Positions 36,139 through 45,580 of a DNA stretch of 64,000 nt are shown piece by piece. Under the pieces are notes generated by a model. That model was not told the DNA's origin. It saw nothing but the letters and a program-made list of their open reading frames with translations, and ran no database searches. Positions within the stretch are counted from its first letter, which is position 1, and each line of letters opens with the position of its first letter. This DNA comes from JAPPHA01 sp964291635. GTDB taxonomy: Bacteria > Pseudomonadota > Alphaproteobacteria > Rhodobacterales > Rhodobacteraceae. Location of the stretch: assembly GCA_964291635.2 (NCBI GenBank), contig OZ219903.1, positions 1-64,000 on the forward strand, written 5' to 3'. The translations under genes and the position numbers were made by a program.

Positions 36139-37661
36139 TGACGTCAGCGCTTTCCTGTGAAGGAGTCAGCGTCCGCTACGGAACGGTGGAGGCGCTGAGA
36201 AACGTGTCGATCCGTTTCGAACCCGGAAAGATCCATGCGCTTCTCGGGCAGAACGGTGCCGGCAAGACCACGCTGGCGCGATTTTGCGCGGGCCTGGTCA
36301 GGGCCGACGCGGGGCGCCTTGCGATCGATGGCAACAGGGTCGCACCCGGCGATGTCTCGGAAGTGCGGTCGCGGGGACTGGACATCGTCCACCAGCGACT
36401 GACGCTTCCTCCCGGTTTTACCGTTGCCGATGCACTGGAGTTCAGCGCCACGAAAAAGAAGGGGCGGGCGATCTTCTCGACCTCCGCCGTCGCCCGGGCT
36501 TGGGGCGATGATATCCGGCAGGCCGGAGTCAATGCATCTCCCTTCGCAAGGATCGGGACCCTTCCGGTCGAGACTGTACAGTCGCTCGAGATACTTCGGG
36601 CCCTGTCCGGGCACGCGCGTATCCTCATTCTTGACGAGCCGACCGCGCTGCTGTCGCCGGGAGCGATCACCGCGCTCTTCGAACGGCTGCGCCGGCTGCG
36701 CGATACGGGCGTCTCCCTGGTGGTGATCCTGCACAAGCTGCAGGAAGTGCTGGAAGTCGCCGACACGGTCTCGGTCCTTCGCGAAGGCCGGTTGGTGGCG
36801 GGGCCGACACCTGTCGCGGAAACCACGTCGGCCGGATTGAGCGATCTGATGATCGGCAGCAGCGACGGGCAGTCCGGCGGGCGGGCCTCCCGGCGGGCGG
36901 TCACGACCGGAGCGCCGCGCCTGGAATTCGACGGGGTCACGACCGTGACCCGCAAGGCCGGCGAACCGGGGCTCCGGGACGTGTCATTCCAGGTCGGCAC
37001 TTCGGAAATCCTCGGTATCGCCGGAATAGAGGGCAACGGGCAGCGGCAGCTCGCCGACGTGACGTGCGGATTCGCCGGGCTGGCTGCCGGACGAATCACG
37101 CTGGATGGCCAAGACCTGTCAACACTGAGTGCAGCAGAGCGGCGCCGGGCCGGCATGCGCGCTGTTCCATTCGATCGCATGAGCGAGGGCGCCAGCCTGG
37201 AGACGTCGCTTTGGGAAAACGTCACGACCTGGTGCGCGGAGACCTTTCGCGTCCACCGTTCCCCGTTTCTGTCCGTTCGCGCGATGCGGGACAGGGCGCA
37301 CCGTCTCCTGAACGGGCTCGGAGTCCGGTTCAGCAACGTCGATCAGCCGGCGGTTTCGCTTTCGGGGGGCAACCTCCAGCGGCTGATCCTGTCGCGGGAA
37401 CTGGCCGGAGGTGCGGCTCTTCTGGTCGCAGCACAACCGACCCGGGGGCTGGATTTCGGCGCCGCGGAATTCGTCCTGGACTGCCTGAGACGGCTTCGCG
37501 ACGATGGTTCCGCCATCATCATGATGTCGTCGGACCTCGACGAGCTCTTCGAGGTCAGCGACAGGTTGATCGTTCTCAGGGCAGGACGCGTTGCCGGAGA
37601 ATTCACGGCGCCCTTTGACCGGCGGTCCGTGGGTGACGCGATGGTGGGGGCATCCCGGTGA
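36138..37661 (+). CDS. Double-domain ABC transporter ATPase (nucleoside/sugar type)
   Basis: 507 residues with two ATPase modules. Domain 1: Walker A GQNGAGKTTLARF near 39, weak signature around PVETVQSLEILRALSG, Walker B ILILDEPTALLSP. Domain 2 (from about 265): GIEGNGQRQLADVTCG in the Walker A position lacking the GKT, signature LSGGNLQRLILSREL, then LLVAAQPTRGLDF. This two-module layout, with a degenerate second Walker A, is that of YufO/RbsA-like ATPases serving BMP-type nucleoside importers. It sits between the binding protein and two permeases with overlapping start and stop codons. Confidence 0.93.
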   Translation: MTSALSCEGVSVRYGTVEALRNVSIRFEPGKIHALLGQNGAGKTTLARFCAGLVRADAGRLAIDGNRVAPGDVSEVRSRGLDIVHQRLTLPPGFTVADALEFSATKKKGRAIFSTSAVARAWGDDIRQAGVNASPFARIGTLPVETVQSLEILRALSGHARILILDEPTALLSPGAITALFERLRRLRDTGVSLVVILHKLQEVLEVADTVSVLREGRLVAGPTPVAETTSAGLSDLMIGSSDGQSGGRASRRAVTTGAPRLEFDGVTTVTRKAGEPGLRDVSFQVGTSEILGIAGIEGNGQRQLADVTCGFAGLAAGRITLDGQDLSTLSAAERRRAGMRAVPFDRMSEGASLETSLWENVTTWCAETFRVHRSPFLSVRAMRDRAHRLLNGLGVRFSNVDQPAVSLSGGNLQRLILSRELAGGAALLVAAQPTRGLDFGAAEFVLDCLRRLRDDGSAIIMMSSDLDELFEVSDRLIVLRAGRVAGEFTAPFDRRSVGDAMVGASR

Positions 37662-38701
37662 AAGCGGCCGGCCAGGGCCTCGTGCGGATCGGTGCGCCGG
37701 TCGTCGCGTCGTTCGCCGTATGCTGCCTTTTTTTCTGGGTTGCCGGGTACGACGTGAGCGGGGCGATCCTCGGGATCCTCGAGGGCGCGGTGACCGGACC
37801 GGGATCGTTCCGCCAGACGCTGCGCTGGTCGATTCCGATGCTCCTGATCGCCCTCGGCTTCATGATCTCGTTCCGGACCGGTGAATTCAACATTGGCGGA
37901 CAGGGCCAACTGATGCTTGGCGGACTCGGCGCCGTGGCCGTCGCGCTTCTTGTCCCCGGACCCCCCGCCCTGATCCTCCCGATGGCCATCGCCGCCGGGA
38001 TCGTTGCCGGGGCGTTATGGTCGGCGATCGCGGGCCTTCTCAAGCTTCTCTACGGCGCCGACGAGGTGATCACCACGCTCATGCTGAATTTCATTGCGGT
38101 GCTGTTCATACAATGGGTCACGGTTGGGCCGCTGAAGGATGCCGCGGTTCGCGGGGAGACCGCATCGACGCCAAAGGTGGACGCGGCGCTTAGGCTGACC
38201 GGAGGTGACGGGGTATCCCCTGCCATGCTTGCCGTCGTCGGTTTCGCGATAGTCGCTGGCTGGCTGATCTCGGAGCGCACATCCTTCGGTCTCAAATGCC
38301 GGTTGATTGGCGCCAATCCGGTGGCCGCGATGTGGCAGGGAATCCCGGTTCGCCGCCTGCGCTTCGGCGCATACCTGCTCGCTGGCGGCTTTGCGGGGCT
38401 CGCCGGCGCACTGGAAGTGCTCGGACCCAACGGAAGGCTCGTCACCGACGCGACGCCGACCATCGGGTTCACGGCGATCGTTGTTGCAATCGTCGGAATG
38501 TCCAACGTGCCAGGAATCGTTCTGGCGGCGCTTCTCTTCGGCGGTCTGCAGGCCGCGATCCTGTTCCTTCCGATCGTGAGCGACCTTCCGAGTTCCGGCC
38601 TGCGGATCGTCGAGGGGCTTGTCGCGGCAATCGTGACGGCGCGGTTTGTCCATCTGAGATGGAAGGCACGTTCGCCGGCGGCAGCCGGGGGGACGGGCTG
38701 A
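37658..38701 (+). CDS. ABC permease, BMP/nucleoside type (YufP-like)
   Basis: 347 residues with a GTG start at 37658 overlapping the ATPase stop. Multi-spanning: SFAVCCLFFWVAGYDVSGAI, LIALGFMISFRTGEFNIGGQ (the family motif FNIGGQGQ), GADEVITTLMLNFIAVLFIQ, GANPVAAMWQGIPV and GFTAIVVAIVGMSNVPGIV. It pairs with the next permease to form the membrane channel of the importer. Its stop overlaps the next ATG by one base. Confidence 0.92.
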   Translation: MKAAGQGLVRIGAPVVASFAVCCLFFWVAGYDVSGAILGILEGAVTGPGSFRQTLRWSIPMLLIALGFMISFRTGEFNIGGQGQLMLGGLGAVAVALLVPGPPALILPMAIAAGIVAGALWSAIAGLLKLLYGADEVITTLMLNFIAVLFIQWVTVGPLKDAAVRGETASTPKVDAALRLTGGDGVSPAMLAVVGFAIVAGWLISERTSFGLKCRLIGANPVAAMWQGIPVRRLRFGAYLLAGGFAGLAGALEVLGPNGRLVTDATPTIGFTAIVVAIVGMSNVPGIVLAALLFGGLQAAILFLPIVSDLPSSGLRIVEGLVAAIVTARFVHLRWKARSPAAAGGTG

Positions 38702-39591
38702 TGGAGGTCCTGGACCAGTTTGTCGTCACCATGCTGCGTTCTTCCACGCCGATCATCCTGGCCGCGGTGGCAGGACTGTTTGCCATTCGCGCCGGCGTTT
38801 TCCACCTCGGGATGGAAGGCCTCATGCTGGCTGCCGCCTTTACCGCGGTGGCGGCGGGGACCGTGACCGGATCGGTATGGGCCGGCCTGACCTGCGCTGT
38901 CCTTGCCTGCCTGGTGCTCTCCCTGCTCTACTGGGTCCTGGTCGACAGGCTCAGGGCGGATACGGTGATCGCCGGGCTGGGGCTGACCGCGGTCTGCGTC
39001 GGGGGTACGGCTTTCCTGATGCAGGCGATCTTCGGTCAGCGCGGTTCGATGCAGTCCCCGGTGCGCCTCCCCCGACCTGTCACGGGGGCGCAGGAGGGCA
39101 TTCTCACATTCGTGTCGGAACTCTCGGTCATAACCTGGTGCCTGCCCCTTCTCATACTGGTCGGCTGGGTCCTCCTGACACGATCAAGGCTCGGCCTGCA
39201 GATTGCCGCGGTCGGAGCCTATCCCTACGGAGCGGAAGCGGCCGGCGTGAACCAGTCCCGTGTTCGCCTCCATGCCATCCTGATAACCGGTGTGGGCTGT
39301 GCGCTCGCCGGGGCGCAACTTTCGGTTGGAGATCTCAGCAGTTTTTCCGAGAACATGACCAACGGGCGCGGGTTCATCGCACTTGCCGCCATGCTGTTCG
39401 GGGCGCGGTCACCCCTGCTCACCGCTCTCGCGGGGCTGTTCTTCGGATTTGCCGATGCGTTCGGGATTTTCATTCAGATCAACGCAGACGGGACCGTTCC
39501 GAGGCAGTTCGTGCTGATGGCTCCTTTCGTGGTGACCATCGTCATCGTCGCGCTCAGCAGTTCCCTTGGCAAACGCCGCAGGCAGGACTAG
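38701..39591 (+). CDS. ABC permease, BMP/nucleoside type (YufQ-like)
   Basis: 296 residues from ATG 38701. STPIILAAVAGLFAIRAGVF is followed by the family motif HLGMEGLMLAAAFTAVA, TVIAGLGLTAVCVGGTAFL, GAYPYGAEAAGVNQSRVR and GFIALAAMLFGARSPLLTAL. It is the second membrane subunit of the importer. A longer in-frame extension to 38296 lies entirely within the preceding permease and is a shadow. Confidence 0.92.
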   Translation: MEVLDQFVVTMLRSSTPIILAAVAGLFAIRAGVFHLGMEGLMLAAAFTAVAAGTVTGSVWAGLTCAVLACLVLSLLYWVLVDRLRADTVIAGLGLTAVCVGGTAFLMQAIFGQRGSMQSPVRLPRPVTGAQEGILTFVSELSVITWCLPLLILVGWVLLTRSRLGLQIAAVGAYPYGAEAAGVNQSRVRLHAILITGVGCALAGAQLSVGDLSSFSENMTNGRGFIALAAMLFGARSPLLTALAGLFFGFADAFGIFIQINADGTVPRQFVLMAPFVVTIVIVALSSSLGKRRRQD

Positions 39592-39601
39592 GAAACAGGC
39601 C

Positions 39602-40525
39602 ATGGCAAGCCCTCAAGCGAAGGCAATCGAGAACCAGTTCCGCCTGATGCGCAGCCTGTCCGAGACGGTGTTCGACCTTGAACAGGAACGCGAGAACACG
39701 CGCGACGCCCATGAACTGACCGGTCAGACCGATGACGTACGCTATGAACGGGATGAACTGGCGGGAATCGCGGTGCTGCGGGCGATCCCCGAACGGGATC
39801 TCGGGCGGTTCAATGTGGTCTTCCTGCACGGTGGTGCGTTCTGCCTGATGAGTTCCCGCACCCATCATCGCTTTGCCGGTCACATCGCCACGGCCTGCAA
39901 GGCACAGGTTATCCTGCCCGATTACGCACTGGCGCCGGAGCGGCCGTTTCCCGCGGCCCTCCATGAATGCGTCGCCGTACTCGGTGCGGCCCAGGATGAA
40001 CGATCGGACGGGATGGCTGCCCTCATGGGAGATTCGGCAGGCGGCGGCCTTGCCCTCTCGGTGCTGCTGCGGGTCCGCGATCAGGGAGCCACGCCCCCGT
40101 TCGCTTCAGTGCTGATGGCGCCCTGGCTGGACCTTACCCTTTCGTCGCCTTCCGTCAGGTCCGCGACGGAATCGGACGTGATCCTGGCCGAAGACAACCT
40201 CAGGAAGATGGCCGAGCTTTACCTGAACGGTGCGGACCCGGATGATCCCCTGGCCTCGCCTCTTTTCGGATGTTTCAGGGACCTTCCGCCCCTCTACGTG
40301 CAGGCGTCCGGCCGGGATCTCCTGCGAGACGATTGCATGCGCCTTCGGGACGCCTTCACGGAACAGGGGCTCACCCTGGAAATCGAGCTCTTTGCCGACA
40401 TGCTGCACAGTTTCCAGTTCTTTGCGGGAAACATGCCGGAGGCGGAAGACGCCATCCGCAGGGCGGCCGCATTCCTGGAAGGCAGGTACAGCGAGCATCG
40501 AACTGAAAACACGGAAGCAGGCTGA
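39602..40525 (+). CDS. Alpha/beta-fold carboxylesterase (HSL-like)
   Basis: 307 residues from ATG 39602, ten bases after the permease stop. The oxyanion motif NVVFLHGGAFCLMSS, nucleophile elbow MGDSAGGGLALSVLL (Ser), and late DMLHSFQFFAG with the catalytic His identify the hormone-sensitive-lipase group; the acid is probably in YVQASGRDLLRDD. It hydrolyses short acyl esters in the cytoplasm. In this operon it would act on the imported compound or a derivative, which is unproved. The next gene starts 2 bp after its stop. Confidence 0.9.
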   Translation: MASPQAKAIENQFRLMRSLSETVFDLEQERENTRDAHELTGQTDDVRYERDELAGIAVLRAIPERDLGRFNVVFLHGGAFCLMSSRTHHRFAGHIATACKAQVILPDYALAPERPFPAALHECVAVLGAAQDERSDGMAALMGDSAGGGLALSVLLRVRDQGATPPFASVLMAPWLDLTLSSPSVRSATESDVILAEDNLRKMAELYLNGADPDDPLASPLFGCFRDLPPLYVQASGRDLLRDDCMRLRDAFTEQGLTLEIELFADMLHSFQFFAGNMPEAEDAIRRAAAFLEGRYSEHRTENTEAG

Positions 40526-40527
40526 TC

Positions 40528-41519
40528 ATGGGCGTCTCGCCACTTGGAAAGGACAGCGTCTGGGAAATCAATCTCGCCGCACGGGTCGCCTGGATGTCGT
40601 TTCTCGGCGACCTCACGCAAAGCGAAATCGGAAAGCGCCTGGGGCTGTCTCCGGCACGTGTCCACCGGCTGATCCTGCTGGCGCGGGAAAAGGGGTTGGT
40701 CCGGATTTCAATCGAGGGCCGCCCGGCCGAGTGCCTTGACATGGAGGCCGAACTAGCCGCGCGCTTCGGGCTGCGCAGCTGCACGGTTTCCCCGTACCTG
40801 CGCGAGAACACCACCAACGAGGATATCGCGATCGCATCGGTCGGCCAGACCGCCGGGCAGCTCCTCGGCCAGCACCTCCTGATGCATTCGACGCGGTCGA
40901 TCGCGGTGGGAACCGGGCGCACGATGCTCGCGGCAGTGACCGCGATGCCCAAGGTGCCACGCCCGGATCTTGCCATCTACGCCCTGAACGGCAGCCTTGC
41001 GGACCGGCTGGCGATCAATCTCTACGATGTCGTGACGAAATTCTCGGAACGGACCGGAGGCAAGGCATACCTGCTGCCGATCCCCTATTTTGCCCGGTCC
41101 GTGGATGAGGAGGCACTCTACCTGGAACAGCCGTCCGTCGCCGCGGTTCGCGATGCCGCCGCTCGGGCGGACATCTTCATTTCGGGAGTGGGAGCCGTAG
41201 AAGCCGAAGACGGCGTGCTGGTGTCGGAACTCCTGTCAAGCTCGGAAGCGGAACGGCTTGCAGCACGCGGCGCGGTCGCGGAATTTGCCGGCCGTTTCCT
41301 CGACGAATCCGGAGGGATGTGGCGCAGGAAGTCGTATTCCCTCTGAGCGTTCGCACCGATCCGGGGTCCCGGGCAGGACCGGGCCCTTCGCCGCGTTTCT
41401 TCGCACTGGCGGCCGGAAGACGAAAACTCTCCGCGACCCTTGCCGTTCTTCGTTCGGGTGCGGCAAGCGACCTCGTGGTCGACGAAACACTTGCAGAGGT
41501 CCTGAGCGCTGCCGCCTGA
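40528..41519 (+). pseudogene. SorC-family transcriptional regulator, frameshifted near the C-terminus
   Basis: ATG 40528. The HTH is in MSFLGDLTQSEIGKRLGLSP and ARVHRLILLAREKGLVRISI; the sugar-binding domain begins LEAELAARFGLRS-like (MEAELAARFGLRSCTVSP) with AVGTGRTMLAAVTAMP and ADIFISGVGAVEAEDG. The frame leaves the family near 41315; one base less leads to VAQEVVFPLSVRTDPGSR, RFFALAAGRRKLSATLAVLR and ASDLVVDETLAEVLSAAA, ending at TGA 41517-41519, the normal SorC ending. Corrected length is about 330 residues. It lies last in the BMP operon and is the obvious candidate for its control. Confidence 0.85.
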
Positions 41520-41572
41520 TGACCGGGATCACGAATTGGCGTCACATCTGTACGTACGCCCGTTGATCCACA
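41438..41572. repeat. Short dispersed repeat, copy A (SorC 3' end plus spacer)
   Basis: About 135 bp carrying the last codons of the SorC gene (GAASDLVVDETLAEV) and the spacer up to the methyltransferase 3' end. It recurs at 46732-46866 with scattered differences. Boundaries are by eye. Confidence 0.7.
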
Positions 41573-42204
41573 TGCGCCAGACCGTGGCGAGCCAGGGCTG
41601 CTCGGCGCAGGGGCGGCCGGGCGGGCGGTAGTAGTGGCAAACCTCGATGAAACCCGCACCGGTGGCAATGGCGCGCCAGGTCTCAAGATCGTAGAAACAG
41701 CCGTAGCGGCCACCGACCCAACCTTCCTCGTTCCTGCCTCGCGGATTGGAAGAAAAGAGCACGCCGCGGGGTTTGAGAGCTGCCGCGTGATCTGCGAGAA
41801 CGCGCCCGATCCGGCTGCTGGGCACATGGAAAAGCACGGCATTGGCAAAGATGCCGTCGAAGCGGGCGGGTGGCAGGTCGAGGTCAAGAAAGTCCTGGTG
41901 CAGGACAGGACAGCCGGACGCGGCGCGGGCGAGCGTGGCCAACTCCATGGAGCCGTCCAGGCCCCGTGACCTCGTGCCCGAGTGCGGAGAAGGCGAGAAG
42001 GTCCCTGCCCTGTCCACATCCGAGGTCGAGGATAGCGTAGGGCGGCGTGCCTTCGATGGCGTCCAGCAGCGCCTCGATGTTCTGGCTCACGTCGTGGTCT
42101 TCGGTGCCGCGCTGGTAGGCCGCCGCCACGCGATCGTATTCCGCAAGCGTGATGGCGGCAGCCCTTCGTGCCGATGCGTCGACGTCGAGCGCGGAATCGT
42201 TCAT
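41529..42204 (-). pseudogene. Class I SAM methyltransferase, copy 1, +1 frameshift
   Basis: Minus-strand gene starting MNDSALDVDASARRAAAITL at 42204. Motif I YAILDLGCGQGRDLLAFSAL is intact, then the frame breaks after HEVTG. The other frame continues LDGSMELATLARAASGCPVL, HQDFLDLDLPPARFDGIFAN, LKPRGVLFSSNPRGRNEEGW and ends ATVWRMWINGRTYRCDANS. The intact copy 2 at 58774-59412 has CCC where this copy has CCCC (41962-41965), so the inactivating change is one extra C. Product class: small-molecule methyltransferase of unknown substrate. Confidence 0.9.
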
Positions 42205-42457
42205 CGAACTGTCCCGATGTCCGGCCCAGAGTAGTGAAAGTCAAGGCGACCCGATTGCACCGGACGTTTCCTCGGAAGAAACACGCGAGCCGGCCCGCGA
42301 ACGGGGTGGCCTTCATGCCGGGCATGCCCGACCGACAAGGTGCGTTCAGGCGAGGAGTGTCGTGATCGATGCATGACGCCGACCGTCTACGCCCGGCTCC
42401 GGTCCGGCTCAAGCGGGAGATGCCTTCCGGTTCCGTCGCTTCCCGGTCGAATCGCGG
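41573..42457. repeat. Long dispersed direct repeat, copy 1 (methyltransferase block)
   Basis: About 885 bp containing the methyltransferase copy 1 and its 5' flank. It recurs at 58788-59666 in the same orientation with roughly nine in ten bases alike by eye. The flank beyond the gene, with CGGCCCGCGAACGGGGTGGC, is also shared, so the unit is larger than the gene. From 42205 to 42522 there is no other gene. Confidence 0.8.
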
Positions 42458-42522
42458 TCACGTGATTTCAACAGGACCTCGATTGAACTTTGTCCGAGCC
42501 GAGCCGCGGAAGCGCGAATGCG

Positions 42523-42798
42523 TCAGGCTGCCCTTGCGCCGGGATGACTTTGATCCATGCGACCCGCGAGAAGACCCTTTATGGAGATATCTTCATCAAG
42601 ATCTTCCCAGTGAAGACCTTCTCCGCGCCCGATCAGTTCCCATTTCAGGCGCTGGTCGGGCGTGCCGTGCAGCAGGCGCGGGAACCATGCCAAGGGGACG
42701 ACAAGTTCCCGCCCGTCGTCCAGAGCAACACGGAATGAGTCCGACGAAAACACAACATCAACGACCAGAGGTTCCGTCTCAAGTGTTAAAGTGTGCAT
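42523..42798 (-). CDS. DUF2442 domain protein
   Basis: 91 residues on the minus strand from ATG 42798. VDVVFSSDSFRVALDDGREL, VVPLAWFPRLLHGTPDQRLK and WELIGRGEGLHWEDLDEDIS are the whole DUF2442 pattern. Function unknown. It overlaps the end of the DUF4160 gene by 20 bp and is the second gene of that pair. This pairing is common and has been suspected to be toxin-antitoxin-like, but no activity can be inferred from sequence. Confidence 0.87.
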   Translation of the reverse strand: MHTLTLETEPLVVDVVFSSDSFRVALDDGRELVVPLAWFPRLLHGTPDQRLKWELIGRGEGLHWEDLDEDISIKGLLAGRMDQSHPGARAA

Positions 42799-43021
42799 GC
42801 CATGCCTCCAAGAATTTCTTCCGATGCCGTTCCACAACGCCGCGAAGACTGGTGATTTCGGCGGCGCGCAGACGTTTGCTTGATACCAGTTCCACAGGCT
42901 CCAACCAGAACTTCGCAACCCGTTCCCCAGCGGTTACATGCACATGCGGCGGTTCTCTGGGATCACCTTCGTTGCTATAGAAGAAAAACCGGTAAGGGCC
43001 TTCTTTCAAGAGCGTCGGCAA
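42779..43021 (-). CDS. DUF4160 domain protein
   Basis: 80 residues on the minus strand. MPTLLKEGPYRFFFYSNEGD, then REPPHVHVTAGERVAKFWLE and VVERHRKKFLEAWHAHFN, the full DUF4160 pattern with its HVHV core. Function unknown. It is the upstream partner of DUF2442 with overlapping ends, so the two are co-translated. Confidence 0.88.
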   Translation of the reverse strand: MPTLLKEGPYRFFFYSNEGDPREPPHVHVTAGERVAKFWLEPVELVSSKRLRAAEITSLRGVVERHRKKFLEAWHAHFNT

Positions 43022-43449
43022 CGGGTTCTCCTAGTTCCAGATGCGCAGGAGGCCAAACGTCCCCCCCTTCATACGCGACGAGAACCACATCAGGAAGCCC
43101 TCATCAGCCTGTGTCTTTATTCTGTCTCCCGTTGATTGGTTCGCGTTTCCCGTTTTTGTCCAAACTGAAGTTCTGAGGCGGAAAAAACCAATTCAATCGT
43201 ATCAACATGATATGTGAATCGGGACTGTCACTGTCTCCCTACAAACGGCGAGTCCGGCCGGATCCTCCTTCACATGGCCGCGATATCCTTCAGTCGATCG
43301 AGCGCCTGCGTCTGAGAGGCATTCGCCTGGGTGGTCAGCTCAACGATGGTCCCGCAACCACCGTCAGATACCGCAATGCTGCGGGAGGATCGGACAATGA
43401 TTGACAGGCTGTCGAGAAGGGTACGAAAGCTGTGGGCGCCGCATCCGTC
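43022..43449. other. Intergenic stretch upstream of the IlvD-like relic
   Basis: About 430 bp. A 65-codon forward frame at 43207-43404 is the only open one and is not recognisable. The lost 5' two thirds of the dehydratase gene would have lain here, so this may mark a deletion junction. Confidence 0.35.
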
Positions 43450-43971
43450 CGGCAGAGTGTGGGCTTGAACCTTGGTCAGTGCAGGCTCGTCGCGCTTTTC
43501 GGCAACCTCGCCCCGCGCGGTGCAATCCTGAAACGCACTGCCACCGATCCGGCGCTCTTTGAGAAAGAGGTCCGTGCGGTGGTCTTCTCCTCGCTCGAAG
43601 ATCTCGCCCCGCGAGTCGACGGCCTCGAGTTCGACATCGCCGTCGACGATTTCATGGTGCCGCAGAACGCCCGCCTGAAAAGCGCGCCCGGCATGCCCGA
43701 GGCCAGCTAACTTCCGATCCCCAAGAAGCTAGGTGCGGCGGGCGTCAAGGACATGCTGTGCATTTCGGACGTGCGGATGTCGGGCACTGCCTTCGACACG
43801 ATCATCTCCATGTTTCTCCCGAAGCGGCCTTGGGTGGCGCGCTGGCGCTGTTGCAAACCGACGATCGGACCCGGCATTTTGGTCCGCGACAAGAAGATAG
43901 AGCTTCTGTTCGATAGCACCGAGCTTGAACGCTGTCGGGCCGCGTGGTCTCCAACCATTGTCCCGCCCTAG
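43450..43971 (+). pseudogene. C-terminal remnant of an IlvD/Edd-family dehydratase
   Basis: Reads VALFGNLAPRGAILKRTATD, VRAVVFSSLEDLAPRVDGLE, FMVPQNARLKSAPGMPEA, then TAA (43708-43710). The same frame continues LPIPKKLGAAGVKDMLCISD and VRMSGTAFDTII. Around 43807-43860 the family match moves to the +1 frame (HVSPEAALGGALALLQTDDR) and returns for IELLFDSTELERCRAAW. This is the last third of a dihydroxy-acid or sugar-acid dehydratase (Fe-S enzyme). With the N-terminal two thirds gone plus a stop and two compensating shifts, it is dead. Confidence 0.87.
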
Positions 43972-44286
43972 GAACGTCACGGCGATGACTGTCTCTGTGA
44001 GGCTGAAGACACGCAAGCCGACGAGGGCTGCGATTTCGAGATGTTGAAACCGTTTCGGATGAACGATGACCCCTTGAAAATCCGGCCCCAGGTGTTCAAG
44101 GTCCAATGGAGAGGATGTAGGGTCCTTGGAACGCATGGTTTGCAAACAATCGGAACATCGCGGTGTTGTGCAAGTCCAGGACCTTGTGACGAGGAGAGTA
44201 CCAGACATCGACGCAAACTTGGCGGGTGCACGGCGGTTTCGGTCCCACATTAGGCTAATCCTGCGCCCTGGCATCAAGGGAACAGT
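43972..44286. other. Spacer before the Gfo/Idh/MocA gene
   Basis: About 315 bp with no recognisable gene. No convincing promoter pair or hairpin stands out. Confidence 0.3.
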
Positions 44287-45360
44287 ATGAGCAAGATTCA
44301 TTACGCCATTGTCGGGGCAGGATGGATATCGCAGGAGGCCTTCATGCCAGCGGTCGCCCTGACCGGCAATTCGGCTATCTCCGCTATTATTTCCGGCAAC
44401 AAGGAAACCGCGTCAAGACTGGCGGCCTTCCATGGCGTGGAACATGTCTTCGGCTATGATGACTACGACACGGCCCTGCGGTCCGGTCTGTTCCACGCGG
44501 TCTATATCGCGCTGCCCAACTCGCTGCATGCCGACTACGCGATCCGTGCTGCGCAGGCAGGCATTCACGCGCTGGTGGAAAAACCTCTGGCAGTGAGTGT
44601 GGCCGAGTGCGAAGCGATGATCGCAGCGGCGCGGGAAAACGGTACGTTGTTGATGACCGCTTACCGCCTGCATTGCGAACAGGGCACGGTTGAGGCCGTC
44701 CGCCTCATCCGTGACGGCGCAATCGGCAGATCCCGCTATTTTACGGCCGCCTTTTCAGCCCAGATCAACGCTGACAACCATCGATTGAAGGCCAGTCACT
44801 GGGGCGGCCCACTGCAGGATATCGGTGTCTATTGCCTGAATGCCGCACGTCATTGCCTGGGCTCGGAACCGACCGATGTCATTGCCATGAAAGGGCATGG
44901 CGACGACCCCCGCTTTGCGGAGGTCGAGGAAACGATTTCGGCGACCATGCGTTTTCCCGGTGACGCCATCGCGACCTTCACCGTCAGCTTCAACGCAGAG
45001 GAGATCGACGCTTACCGGGTCGTCGGGACCAAAGGGATCATCGAGATGAACCCGGGCTTCCGTTTTGAGACTCCGACGAGAATGCGCCTCATCCGCGATG
45101 GCGAGGTGACGGAAAAATCCTTCCCAGACGTCGACCATTTCGGCGCACAGACCGCTTATTTCTCAGATTGCATCCGGAACGGTGTCCAGCCCGAACCTGA
45201 CGGAGCCGAGGGCCTTGCAGATGTCCGTGCGCTGCTTGCGATCGAGGCGGCTGCGAAGACTGGAGAGTTACAGAAAATCAGCTCACTGCCGCGCGACCGA
45301 TTCCCAAGCGAAGATATGGTAAGACTGATCGACCGGACCGATCACCGGCTGGTGCTGTGA
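44287..45360 (+). CDS. Gfo/Idh/MocA-family oxidoreductase
   Basis: 357 residues from ATG 44287. Rossmann start KIHYAIVGAGWISQEAFMPA (GxGxxx), ALPNSLHADYAIRAAQAGIH, the EKPLAVSVAECEAM motif with the catalytic-site EKP, and GGPLQDIGVYCLNAARHCLG in the C-terminal domain. Such enzymes oxidise sugars, inositols or sugar derivatives with NAD(P). It lies next to an IlvD-like dehydratase relic, which would fit an old sugar-acid pathway. No operon partner remains. Confidence 0.92.
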   Translation: MSKIHYAIVGAGWISQEAFMPAVALTGNSAISAIISGNKETASRLAAFHGVEHVFGYDDYDTALRSGLFHAVYIALPNSLHADYAIRAAQAGIHALVEKPLAVSVAECEAMIAAARENGTLLMTAYRLHCEQGTVEAVRLIRDGAIGRSRYFTAAFSAQINADNHRLKASHWGGPLQDIGVYCLNAARHCLGSEPTDVIAMKGHGDDPRFAEVEETISATMRFPGDAIATFTVSFNAEEIDAYRVVGTKGIIEMNPGFRFETPTRMRLIRDGEVTEKSFPDVDHFGAQTAYFSDCIRNGVQPEPDGAEGLADVRALLAIEAAAKTGELQKISSLPRDRFPSEDMVRLIDRTDHRLVL

Positions 45361-45580
45361 TCCGCTGAGCGCTATTTCTTGCTCGTTGTTGCGGGCGACG
45401 CCGTCTTCGGGCCTAAAACAAGGGCCATGGCCGATGCTCGTCTCTGCTAGCCGTCACCACGTTATCCGGTGGCTTCTCACCGTTGGCCGCTACAGATCCG
45501 CCCGAGTGATGGCGTTCGACGACGGACGTGGCGCCATCCATCGGCCCCGAGACACGGAAACCGTTGCGATCAGTTCCGGA

